Positions 6,683 through 12,702 of a stretch of DNA of 17,717 nucleotides are shown here, in pieces (within the stretch, counting starts at the first letter, position 1; each line of letters starts with the position of its first letter). The stretch is taken from the NCBI GenBank assembly GCA_002336765.1, contig DDES01000060.1:1-17717 (forward strand), given 5' to 3'. Source of the stretch: Novosphingobium sp. UBA1948. Its GTDB lineage: Bacteria; Pseudomonadota; Alphaproteobacteria; Sphingomonadales; Sphingomonadaceae. A program made the position numbers and the translations under genes. Below the pieces are notes generated by a model, which saw only the letters and a program-made list of their open reading frames with translations, did no database searches and was not told the DNA's origin.

Positions 6683-7252
6683 ATGGACATTCGCGTTTCC
6701 GGCCATCAGATGGAAACTGGCGATGCTCTGCGCACGCATGTTGAGGATCGGCTGAACGCCATCATCGATAAATATTTCTCGCGCGCCCTGTCTTCGGTTG
6801 TGACCTTCAGCAAGGCCCCTGCCGGCGCGTTCCGTTGCGACATCGTGATGCATGTGCGCCAGGGTCTGATCCTGAAGGGTGCCAGCATCTCGCAGGATGC
6901 ACATAATGGCTTCGACCAGGCGTCGGACAAGGTGGAAACCCAGCTCCGTCGCTACAAGCGCCGCCTGTCGGCCCGTCAGGAACAGGCCGCCCATTCGGTG
7001 CGCTCGGAAGAAGCCGCCTACACCATCTTCGTGGAAGCCGAGCCCGAGGCCGAGGCCGAAGTGACCGTCGAGGCGCCGCTGGTGATTGCCGAGATGCGGG
7101 TGGATGTGCCCGAAACCACCGTGTCGGATGCGGTGATGATGCTCGATTTGCGCAACACCAACGCGCTGCTTTTCAAAAATGCTGGCACCGGCAAGCACAA
7201 TATGGTTTACCGGCGCGGTGATGGCTCGATCGGCTGGGTCGAACCGTCCTGA
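6683..7252 (+). CDS. hpf: Ribosome hibernation promoting factor, long form
   Basis: A 189-residue long-type HPF (S30AE/sigma54-modulation family). The N-terminal domain (about residues 1-100) binds the 30S decoding region, and the C-terminal domain (about 125-185, ending MVYRRGDGSIGWVEPS) promotes dimerisation into 100S ribosomes, protecting idle ribosomes. A strong Shine-Dalgarno (AGAGGAG) precedes the ATG by about seven bases. The linker is very acidic and Glu/Ala-rich (EAEPEAEAEV). It is followed by ptsN, a widespread pairing in proteobacteria. Confidence 0.95.
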   Translation: MDIRVSGHQMETGDALRTHVEDRLNAIIDKYFSRALSSVVTFSKAPAGAFRCDIVMHVRQGLILKGASISQDAHNGFDQASDKVETQLRRYKRRLSARQEQAAHSVRSEEAAYTIFVEAEPEAEAEVTVEAPLVIAEMRVDVPETTVSDAVMMLDLRNTNALLFKNAGTGKHNMVYRRGDGSIGWVEPS

Positions 7253-7324
7253 CCACTGTCGATTGACGCAGGCCGTCCGGCTCGGGGCGGCGGCGCCGCG
7301 CGCCCTTTGCGGTGAAGCGTTGGC

Positions 7325-7363
7325 AGGTTTGGTCGAGACGGCAATACCGGCGCGACCAAACCT
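7325..7363 (+). promoter_or_regulatory. Strong stem-loop in the hpf-ptsN gap
   Basis: An 11-bp perfect stem, AGGTTTGGTCG (7325-7335) with CGACCAAACCT (7353-7363), closes a 17-base loop that can form a further 3-bp stem. It sits in the 200-bp gap about 90 bases before ptsN. No T-run follows, so it is not a typical intrinsic terminator. It could end the hpf message with Rho, stabilise the 3' end, or be a leader structure of ptsN. Confidence 0.6.
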
Positions 7364-7452
7364 TTGCACCTTCCCCCGAAAAGCGCTATCGGCCCCGCCG
7401 ACCCCTTGCCTTTTTTATGGCCTGCGGGATTTGAAGGCTTACGCATCAGGCA

Positions 7453-7914
7453 ATGACCGCTCTGTTCACCTTGCAGCCCGAGGCCGTGGAAACGGTCAAG
7501 CTCGATTCCAAACCGGCGGTGCTGGAACGGCTGGCCGAGCGATTCGAGGCGGTTTACGGACTGGATCGCGCGACCGTGCTGGCACGGCTGAACGAGCGCG
7601 AGGAACTGGGTAGTACCGGCTTCGGCCGTGGCGTGGCGATCCCCCATGCTCGCATTGCCGAGGTGGAGCGACCCGTGGCGGTGTTCATGCGGCTCGAATC
7701 GCCGGTCGCCTTTGAAGCGGCGGATGATATGCCGGTGGATCTGGTGTTTGGCCTGCTGTCGCCCGAGGCGGCGGGCGTGGTGCATCTGCATGCGCTGGCG
7801 GCGATTTCGCGCATGATGCGGGATGACAAGATGCACGCCGCCTTGGCCGACGCGCCGGGCAACGAGGCGATCTATGCCCTGATCGCCAATGTTATCGACC
7901 GTGACGCCGCCTGA
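7453..7914 (+). CDS. ptsN: Nitrogen-regulatory PTS IIA protein (EIIA-Ntr)
   Basis: A 153-residue PTS IIA type 2 domain protein, the end acceptor of the PtsP-PtsO phosphorelay. It does not transport sugar; it regulates potassium, nitrogen and stress responses through protein contacts. The phospho-acceptor is the His of VAIPHARI (H65), preceded by the usual GSTGFGRG. Unphosphorylated and phosphorylated forms act differently in studied members. It follows hpf by 200 bp, a gap containing a marked hairpin, and its end overlaps the thioesterase start. Confidence 0.94.
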   Translation: MTALFTLQPEAVETVKLDSKPAVLERLAERFEAVYGLDRATVLARLNEREELGSTGFGRGVAIPHARIAEVERPVAVFMRLESPVAFEAADDMPVDLVFGLLSPEAAGVVHLHALAAISRMMRDDKMHAALADAPGNEAIYALIANVIDRDAA

Positions 7915-8398
7915 GCCATTCTCAGGGCCTGAAGCAGCAACGGGCGCGGCGCTGCACTGGCGGGCGCTGGAGCGGCTTTATGCGTCGGCGCCGGTGAACC
8001 ATTTGTTTGAATCGCAACTGGAAATCCCCGCCGAAGGGCAATCGCGCATCACGTTCCACGTGAAACCCGAGCATTTCCACGCGGCGGGCGCGGCGCATGG
8101 CACGATCTATTTCAAGATGCTCGACGATGCCGCCTTCTATGCGGCCAACACGCTGGTGACGGATCGTTTCCTGCTCACCACCGCGTTCAACCTGCATTTT
8201 ACCCGCCCTGTTCACAGCGAGACGATTGTGGCCGAGGGGCGCTGGATTTCCGGGCGTCGCCGCGTGCTGGTGGCCGAAGCGCGGTTGATCGACGAGGAAG
8301 GCGAGGAAGTGGGGCGCGGCACGGGCACATTCATGCGCTCGCATATCGCCTTGTCGGGCCTTGCCGGTTATGCCGCCAGCGTCAACCCGCAGGGATGA
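7901..8398 (+). CDS. PaaI/4HBT-family hotdog thioesterase
   Basis: A protein of about 165 residues with a single hotdog-fold thioesterase domain (about residues 45-150). The signature HAAGAAHGTIYFKMLDDAA (60-78) corresponds to the PaaI-type helix with its catalytic acidic residue (D75 or D76). It likely hydrolyses an acyl- or aryl-CoA; the substrate is unknown. The GTG at 7901 gives MTPPEPFSG and a 14-bp overlap with ptsN; an in-frame ATG at 7889 is the alternative. No convincing Shine-Dalgarno distinguishes them. Its stop overlaps the next gene as ATGA. It contains a parS-like site at 8052-8067. Confidence 0.85.
   Translation: MTPPEPFSGPEAATGAALHWRALERLYASAPVNHLFESQLEIPAEGQSRITFHVKPEHFHAAGAAHGTIYFKMLDDAAFYAANTLVTDRFLLTTAFNLHFTRPVHSETIVAEGRWISGRRRVLVAEARLIDEEGEEVGRGTGTFMRSHIALSGLAGYAASVNPQG
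8052..8067. promoter_or_regulatory. parS: Second parS-like site (inside thioesterase gene)
   Basis: CGTTCCACGTGAAACC matches the 14-base parS core GTTTCACGTGAAAC at 13 positions and the 16-base consensus at 13. It lies about 5.2 kb from the putative origin and 4 kb from the first parS-like site. Two such matches so close to an origin are unlikely by chance, but one substitution lies in an arm of the palindrome. Confidence 0.62.
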
Positions 8399-8736
8399 GC
8401 GCCCGCCTGCCCACCCATATCGAGGTTTCCGCACTGATCCGCCGCGTCCATGCCGAGGGTGGCTTTGCGATGGTGATGGCCAAGGGCGAGCCGGACGCGG
8501 GCACGATCCTGTTGGTTTTTTGCGAGAATGGCGCCAATGAGCGCGCCTATGAGCGCATGCCCGATCTGGATGGCGAGCGCCGCTGGCAATTGGCCCGCAG
8601 GCGCGATCCCGCCGATCCCGCCACTTTTGTCGACTGGCTCGAAAGGCGCCGGAAACAGGATCCGGATCTGTGGATAGTTGAACTGGACATCGCGGATGGC
8701 GAACGGTTCATCGGATTGCCGACCATTTCCGGTTGA
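8395..8736 (+). CDS. DUF1491 family protein
   Basis: A 113-residue soluble protein matching the alphaproteobacterial DUF1491 family by features such as RLPTHIEVSALIRRV at the start, GGFAMVMAKGEPDAGTILLV in the middle, and the C-terminal DPDLWIVELDIADGERF. No catalytic motif, signal or membrane segment is seen, and function is unknown. Its ATGA overlap with the thioesterase puts it in the same transcript, as the last member of the hpf-ptsN cluster. The adjacent 196 bases have no gene. Confidence 0.85.
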   Translation: MSARLPTHIEVSALIRRVHAEGGFAMVMAKGEPDAGTILLVFCENGANERAYERMPDLDGERRWQLARRRDPADPATFVDWLERRRKQDPDLWIVELDIADGERFIGLPTISG

Positions 8737-8844
8737 CTTGTTGCCCCCCCATCTCCAAGGGCGCCCGACTACCCATGCGAGGGCGGCTTTGACGGTATTT
8801 CCACCCGAGGAGCAAGCGCGCAGACGGGGGGCATCCGGCTGGGA

Positions 8845-8857
8845 ATGCTGGCAGCAT
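8845..8857. promoter_or_regulatory. Perfect dyad before the cell wall hydrolase gene
   Basis: ATGCTGGCAGCAT is a perfect 6-bp dyad around a single G, too tight to form an RNA hairpin, so it resembles an operator half-site pair. A second inverted repeat, TCGCCAC (8865-8871) and GTGGCGA (8874-8880), follows at once. Both lie in the 196-bp gap between the DUF1491 gene and the hydrolase. A TTGACG at 8789-8794 could be a -35 box but lacks a good -10. Regulator unknown. Confidence 0.35.
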
Positions 8858-8932
8858 GAAACTCTCGCCACCCGTGGCGAAGGCGCTGCCCCTTCCAGCG
8901 ACAGGCTGCTCACCGCCTAATTGAAGAGTGTA

Positions 8933-9502
8933 ATGAGTCTGATCCTGAAACGCGCCAGCGCTGTGTCGATGGCCGCCTATGTTATGATGCTTGTGTTCAG
9001 CGCCACCGGTTCGGGCGCGGCCGCTCAGGACAAGATCCTGACCGCTGGTCAAACGGAAACCATTTCCGAGCAAGACGCGCAGCCTGCGGCCAATCTGGCT
9101 GATCTGGTGGCTGCCCAGCCGGAAACTCAGGATGTCTCCGAAGAGTTGAGCTGCCTTGCCAGCGCCATCTACTTCGAATCGCGCAATGAACCGCTTGATG
9201 GCCAGTTGGCCGTCGGTCGCGTGATCGTCAACCGCACCAAGTCCGGTCGTTTCCCCGCCTCCTATTGCGGCGTGGTCAAGCAGCCCTCGCAATTCTCCTT
9301 CGTGCACCACAACAAGCTGCCCGAGGTGAAGACCGCTTCGCCCAACTGGCGCAAGGCGGTGGCCGTGGCCCGCATCGCACATGAGGGTCGCTGGAAAAAC
9401 GCTTCGGAGGGCGCGCTGTTCTTCCACGCTACCCGCGTGAAGCCGCGTTGGAACAAGGCGGTACAGGTCGCCCGCATCGAGAACCATCTGTTCTATCGTT
9501 GA
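8933..9502 (+). CDS. Secreted SleB-like cell wall hydrolase
   Basis: A 189-residue exported protein. Residues 1-31 form a signal peptide with a hydrophobic core ending GAAAQ. A short low-complexity region follows, then a Hydrolase_2 (SleB/CwlJ-like) domain from about residue 70 to the end. The family's catalytic Glu is in YFESRNEP (E82), with VIVNRTKSGRFP and FFHATRVKPRW also typical. Members cut peptidoglycan glycan strands, probably by lytic transglycosylation, in the periplasm. The ATG at 8933 follows AAGAG closely; a TTG at 8921 would add four residues. An intrinsic terminator follows directly. Confidence 0.92.
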   Translation: MSLILKRASAVSMAAYVMMLVFSATGSGAAAQDKILTAGQTETISEQDAQPAANLADLVAAQPETQDVSEELSCLASAIYFESRNEPLDGQLAVGRVIVNRTKSGRFPASYCGVVKQPSQFSFVHHNKLPEVKTASPNWRKAVAVARIAHEGRWKNASEGALFFHATRVKPRWNKAVQVARIENHLFYR

Positions 9503-9520
9503 TCGGTGGATGATGGATGC

Positions 9521-9563
9521 ACAAAGCCCCTCGCCTTGGCTGGTGGGGGGCTTTGTTGTTTTT
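9521..9563 (+). terminator. Intrinsic terminator after the cell wall hydrolase gene
   Basis: Perfect 10-bp stem, ACAAAGCCCC (9521-9530) with GGGGCTTTGT (9547-9556), followed by a T-rich tail through 9563. It starts 18 bases after the stop codon. Confidence 0.85.
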
Positions 9564-9576
9564 GGGGTAAGGATTT

Positions 9577-9674
9577 TGCCTTCGGCGGGCAAAGGGTAAT
9601 GACCCTTTGCAATCCCTTTAATGTCGGCGTGGCGCATCATTGCATCCATATGCAAGTTTGCAGCGCCGCAGGCC
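9577..9674 (+). repeat. Palindromic intergenic element, copy 2
   Basis: About 98 bp in the same orientation as the copy at 1106-1205. The ends are GCCTTCGGCG (9578-9587) and CGCCGCAGGC (9664-9673), an inverted repeat with one mismatch. The inner hairpin is GCAAAGGGT (9589-9597), loop AATG, ACCCTTTGC (9602-9610). The left 59 bases match copy 1 at 54 positions, while the right part has diverged. It lies between convergent genes, after the hydrolase terminator. Confidence 0.82.
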
Positions 9675-9680
9675 ATAAAA

Positions 9681-9778
9681 GCCTCCGGCGGTGCAACGTT
9701 ACGCAACGACGAGATCTTGTCCCAACAAAGACAGCATGGGGATTGTTAAGGGTGCAACACCCTTAACCCGCCGGAGGC
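9681..9778 (-). repeat. Palindromic intergenic element, copy 3 (inverted)
   Basis: A 98-bp copy in opposite orientation, starting six bases after copy 2. It is bounded by an 11-bp perfect inverted repeat, GCCTCCGGCGG (9681-9691) and CCGCCGGAGGC (9768-9778). Its hairpin is GTTAAGGGTG (9745-9754), loop CAA, CACCCTTAAC (9758-9767): two stem positions differ from the other copies and are compensated on the other arm. Read on the minus strand, the hairpin is followed by AATCCCC as in copy 1. It ends 11 bases before the xth stop. Confidence 0.82.
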
Positions 9779-9789
9779 ACTCTCAGCCC

Positions 9790-10563
9790 CTAATTCCGCA
9801 ATTCCACCCAGATCGGCGCGTGATCGCTGGCCTTTTCGCGCCCGCGATGCTCCTTGTCCACGCCGCAGGCCACCAGCCGGTCGGCCAGTTCGGGCGACAG
9901 CAAGGCATGGTCGATGCGAAAGCCGTGGTCGCGCTGCCATGCGCCCGCCTGATAGTCCCAATAGGTCCAGACGCCGCCCTGCGGGTTGTGGGTGGCGATG
10001 GCATCGGTCCAACCGTCATGGAGCAGGCGTAGATAGGCATCGCGCGACTCCGGCTGCATCAGCGCGTCATCGGCCATCGCCTTGGGGCTCCAGATATCGG
10101 CATCAGTGGGGATGACATTGAAGTCGCCAGTGACGATGGTGGGGATTTCCAGAGCTTTCAGCTCGGCCATACGGGCGCGCAGGCGCTCCATCCAGCGCAG
10201 TTTATAGTCGAATTTCGGGCCGGGCTGCGGATTGCCATTGGGTAGATAGATGCCCGCGATCCGCACGCCGTTCACCTCGGCCTCGATATAGCGGCTGTGG
10301 TCGTCCTCCGGCTCGCCGGTAAGGCCACGCTGCGTCTCCACAGGCTTTACCCCGTCGGCCAGAATCGCCACGCCATTGAAGCTCTTTTGCCCGTGCCAGA
10401 TGGCGTGATAGCCGATCTTCTCGAACTCTTCCGCGGGAAAACCCTCGTCCTGCGTCTTGATTTCCTGCAGGCAGGCCACCGTAGGCCGTGTTTCCTCCAG
10501 CCATTCGAGCAGGCGCGGCAGGCGGGCCTTGATACCGTTGATATTGAAACTGGCGATTTTCAT
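9790..10563 (-). CDS. xth: Exodeoxyribonuclease III
   Basis: A 257-residue Mg2+-dependent AP endonuclease and 3'-5' exonuclease of the ExoIII/AP endonuclease family, acting in base excision repair. Catalytic motifs are all present: N7 in SFNING, E34 in LQEIK, D147 and N149 in TGDFNVIP, and the terminal SDHAP (D247, H248). The ATG at 10563 gives the family start MKIASFNING; a TTG at 10572 would add three residues. It follows the Fe-S carrier gene by 15 bp and is probably co-transcribed with it. Confidence 0.95.
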   Translation of the reverse strand: MKIASFNINGIKARLPRLLEWLEETRPTVACLQEIKTQDEGFPAEEFEKIGYHAIWHGQKSFNGVAILADGVKPVETQRGLTGEPEDDHSRYIEAEVNGVRIAGIYLPNGNPQPGPKFDYKLRWMERLRARMAELKALEIPTIVTGDFNVIPTDADIWSPKAMADDALMQPESRDAYLRLLHDGWTDAIATHNPQGGVWTYWDYQAGAWQRDHGFRIDHALLSPELADRLVACGVDKEHRGREKASDHAPIWVELRN

Positions 10564-10578
10564 GCGCTGCAAGGCCCT

Positions 10579-10926
10579 TCAGACCGCGAAGGACGAGCCG
10601 CAGCCGCAACCGGCCACCGCATTGGGGTTTTCAACCTTGAACGCCGCGCCGCCCAGGGATTCGACATAATCCACCACACAGCCCGCCACCAGATCGAGGC
10701 TGACGGCATCAACCACCAGTTTGACCCCGTCGGTTTCGGTCACACTGTCATCGGCCTCGATGTTTTCGGCCAGACCATAGCGATATTGGAAGCCCGAACA
10801 GCCGCCACCTTCCACCGCAAGGCGCAACATGGCTGGCTTACCCTGCTTTTCGGCGATCCACGCCACGCGGGCGGCGGCCGAAGGGCTGAGGGTGATCGGG
10901 CTGACAGAGTCGGGGGCTTGGGTCAT
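10579..10926 (-). CDS. erpA: A-type iron-sulfur carrier (ErpA/IscA family)
   Basis: A 115-residue HesB/IscA-family protein that carries and delivers Fe-S clusters to apo-proteins. The three ligand cysteines are in GGGCSGFQY (C43) and GCGCGSSF (C107, C109). ErpA, IscA and SufA cannot be separated with certainty from sequence alone; the stand-alone position next to xth suits the ErpA-like carriers of alphaproteobacteria. The ATG at 10926 is preferred; an ATG at 10935 is also possible. A very stable all-GC hairpin ends only a few bases upstream and could limit ribosome access or reduce read-through from the CBS gene. Confidence 0.9.
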   Translation of the reverse strand: MTQAPDSVSPITLSPSAAARVAWIAEKQGKPAMLRLAVEGGGCSGFQYRYGLAENIEADDSVTETDGVKLVVDAVSLDLVAGCVVDYVESLGGAAFKVENPNAVAGCGCGSSFAV

Positions 10927-10938
10927 ACACCCCATGTA

Positions 10939-10975
10939 GGCGCGCGCCCGTCCACTCGCAAGGCGGGCGCGCGCC
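10939..10975 (-). promoter_or_regulatory. 12-bp all-GC hairpin immediately before the Fe-S carrier gene
   Basis: GGCGCGCGCCCG (10939-10950) pairs perfectly with CGGGCGCGCGCC (10964-10975) around a 13-base loop. It lies between the CBS gene stop and the carrier start, ending 12 bases before the ATG at 10926 or three before the one at 10935. No U-run follows on the minus-strand transcript, so it is not a standard terminator. Pairing is certain; a regulatory role is inference. Confidence 0.65.
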
Positions 10976-10993
10976 CATGAATCCAGAACGGCC

Positions 10994-11422
10994 TCAAGCC
11001 ATCTGGATATAGTCGCGCAGGGCGTCGGCTTCGCCCTGAATATGGTCGATGCGGTATTTCACCAGATCGCCGATCGAGACAAAGGCCTTGAGCCGCCCGC
11101 TCTCCAGCACCGGCAGGTGGCGGATACGGCGGCGGGTCATCAGGCCCAGTGCCTCGAGCACCGGCGTTTCCTTGTCCACCGTGATGGCGGGGCTGGTCAT
11201 CACCTGACCGACTGCCATGTCGAGCAGCGCGGGGCCGTGGTCGGCCAGTCGGTAGATCACATCGCGTTCGGAAAAGATGCCGGCGATGGCATGGCCATCG
11301 AGCACCGGCAGCGCGCCGATCCGCTTTTCGGCCAGCAGCGCGATGGCATCGCGCACTTTCATGGCAATGGTGCAGGCGATCACTTCGCCCGACCGGTCAT
11401 TGATGACACGGGCAATCGTCAT
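10994..11422 (-). CDS. Two-CBS-domain protein
   Basis: A 142-residue cytoplasmic protein made of a tandem CBS (Bateman) pair, about residues 8-60 and 73-130. Typical features are RIGALPVLDG, GIFSERDVIYRL, VMTSPAITV and RRRIRHLPVLESGRL. Such modules bind adenosine nucleotides or S-adenosylmethionine and sense energy state; no catalytic domain is attached, so the partner is unknown. A perfect AGGAGG Shine-Dalgarno lies about six bases before the ATG. It is divergent from the small membrane protein gene across 157 bp in which no convincing promoter pair could be fixed. Confidence 0.92.
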   Translation of the reverse strand: MTIARVINDRSGEVIACTIAMKVRDAIALLAEKRIGALPVLDGHAIAGIFSERDVIYRLADHGPALLDMAVGQVMTSPAITVDKETPVLEALGLMTRRRIRHLPVLESGRLKAFVSIGDLVKYRIDHIQGEADALRDYIQMA

Positions 11423-11579
11423 GTGGCATCCTCCTTATGTCAGGCGTTTTGGTTGGTCGCCCCCTTTTATTTGTATGAGTATGACACTTGTCCCACATCT
11501 TGCCTAGTGAAAATCGCGCGGAATTTGTGGCATGGGAATGCCCCTTGCCCCGCCTGCGGCAAAGGCGCATGACGGCACC

Positions 11580-11864
11580 ATGAGCCACAAATCTCCCTTC
11601 GACAGCCCCGAAACCGCGGCCTTCGTCTGGGCGCGCTTCCGCCGCCTGATGCGCTGGATGTTTTTGGTGACGGTCACAGTGGTGATCGGCGCCCTCTCCG
11701 TGCTCTACAAGCAGGAGGGGATGGTTTCCGTCCATTTCTACATCGCGGTGGCGATCGGCATATCCTTCGCCATGCTGCTGATGGCGGCGCTGATGGGTCT
11801 GGTGTTCCTGTCCAGCGGCAGCGGGCATGATGAATCGGTGATCGATCCCACCGACAAAGATTGA
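11580..11864 (+). CDS. Small two-helix membrane protein, function unknown
   Basis: A 94-residue protein with a basic N-terminal stretch (ARFRRLMRW), a first membrane helix near residues 24-43 (MFLVTVTVVIGALSVLY), a short loop, a second helix near 54-75 (IAVAIGISFAMLLMAALMGL) and a polar acidic tail. The basic N-terminus suggests both ends are cytoplasmic. The ATG at 11580 is chosen; an in-frame ATG at 11532 would add 16 residues with no membrane logic. No recognised family. It converges on the ferredoxin gene, with a palindrome between them. Confidence 0.75.
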   Translation: MSHKSPFDSPETAAFVWARFRRLMRWMFLVTVTVVIGALSVLYKQEGMVSVHFYIAVAIGISFAMLLMAALMGLVFLSSGSGHDESVIDPTDKD

Positions 11865-11873
11865 TGCGGTGAT

Positions 11874-11889
11874 TGATCCGGCCGGATCA
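11874..11889. terminator. 16-bp palindrome between convergent genes
   Basis: TGATCCGGCCGGATCA is a perfect palindrome, able to fold as a 6-bp stem with a GGCC loop on either strand. It lies nine bases after the membrane protein gene and overlaps the ferredoxin stop codon. Its symmetrical position suggests a bidirectional transcript end, but no T-run follows on either side, so this is a weak terminator call. Confidence 0.4.
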
Positions 11890-12273
11890 GGCCGGAACGC
11901 GCAGCCGGAAATCCTCCACCGGTACGCCGCCGATGATATGTTCCTGCAAGATGCGTTCAAGCACATCCTCGCGGCAGGAATGATACCAGACGCCCTCGGG
12001 ATAGATCACCGCCACCGGCCCCGCGAAACAGACACGCAGGCAATCCGCCTTGGTCCGCTGCACGCCCAGTTCGGTCAGGCCCAGTTGCTTGACGCGCTTC
12101 TTGAGATAGGCCCACGCCGCCTTGCCCGCCTCGGACGAGCAGCACTCGCCCTTCTGCGGTTCGGCACACAGGAAGATGTGGCGCGCAGACGTACCGGAAA
12201 CCCCCGCCCCTGCCTTGGCCAGCGCCTCGCGCGCCTTGGTGATGTCGTGCTGGTGGTTCACTGGCATGACCAT
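11887..12273 (-). CDS. Thioredoxin-like [2Fe-2S] ferredoxin
   Basis: A 128-residue (2Fe-2S) ferredoxin-domain protein of the thioredoxin-like class (COG3411-like, related to the NuoE fold). Cluster ligands fit C36 in HIFLCAEPQ, C44 or C45 in GECC, C78 and C82 in DCLRVC, with C100 additional. It probably acts as an electron carrier or cluster-holding protein in the cytoplasm; its partner is unknown. The start overlaps the thioesterase end by 16 bp (ATG at 12273; a second ATG at 12267 is equally possible). Last gene of the leftward operon. Confidence 0.85.
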   Translation of the reverse strand: MVMPVNHQHDITKAREALAKAGAGVSGTSARHIFLCAEPQKGECCSSEAGKAAWAYLKKRVKQLGLTELGVQRTKADCLRVCFAGPVAVIYPEGVWYHSCREDVLERILQEHIIGGVPVEDFRLRVPA

Positions 12274-12689
12274 TGGGCCAGCAGGGGCCGCAAATTGTCG
12301 GGCAGCACCGATGCCTTGCCATCCAGCACGAAGACCGTGGTTGCCTGCGCCAGTCCGACCGGCTGCCCGTTCTGGGTCAGCAAATGGCGCAAGACCAGAC
12401 TGCGGTTGCCGATCTCGGCAATGCCGCTGTGCACATCCACCGGCAGCGGGTAATGCGCCTGCGCCAGATAGTCGATGTTGAGGTTGACGATCATGATCTG
12501 GGCGCCCTTGGGCATGGCCGCCGCATGGCCGCTTTCGATGTAAAATCGCACGCGGCTGTCCTCGATGATCGCGGCCAGCGCGACATTGTTGATATGGTTG
12601 TTGGGGTCCATATCGGCATAGCGCGTGGAAACCTCCACATGATGCGGATAATGCGCGGGATCGAGCAGGGCGGGATCGGGTTTGGCCAT
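12258..12689 (-). CDS. YbgC-type 4HBT acyl-CoA thioesterase
   Basis: A 143-residue single hotdog-domain protein. The motif RYADMDPNNHINN (residues 23-35) is the YbgC/4-hydroxybenzoyl-CoA thioesterase active-site signature, with D26 or D28 as the likely catalytic acid and H32 conserved. It likely hydrolyses acyl-CoA, but chain preference is unknown. GAGAGGA lies about nine bases upstream of the ATG. It is 13 bp after the S9 peptidase and overlaps the ferredoxin gene, so the three are probably co-transcribed. Confidence 0.9.
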   Translation of the reverse strand: MAKPDPALLDPAHYPHHVEVSTRYADMDPNNHINNVALAAIIEDSRVRFYIESGHAAAMPKGAQIMIVNLNIDYLAQAHYPLPVDVHSGIAEIGNRSLVLRHLLTQNGQPVGLAQATTVFVLDGKASVLPDNLRPLLAQWSCQ

Positions 12690-12702
12690 AATTTTGGTCC
12701 TC

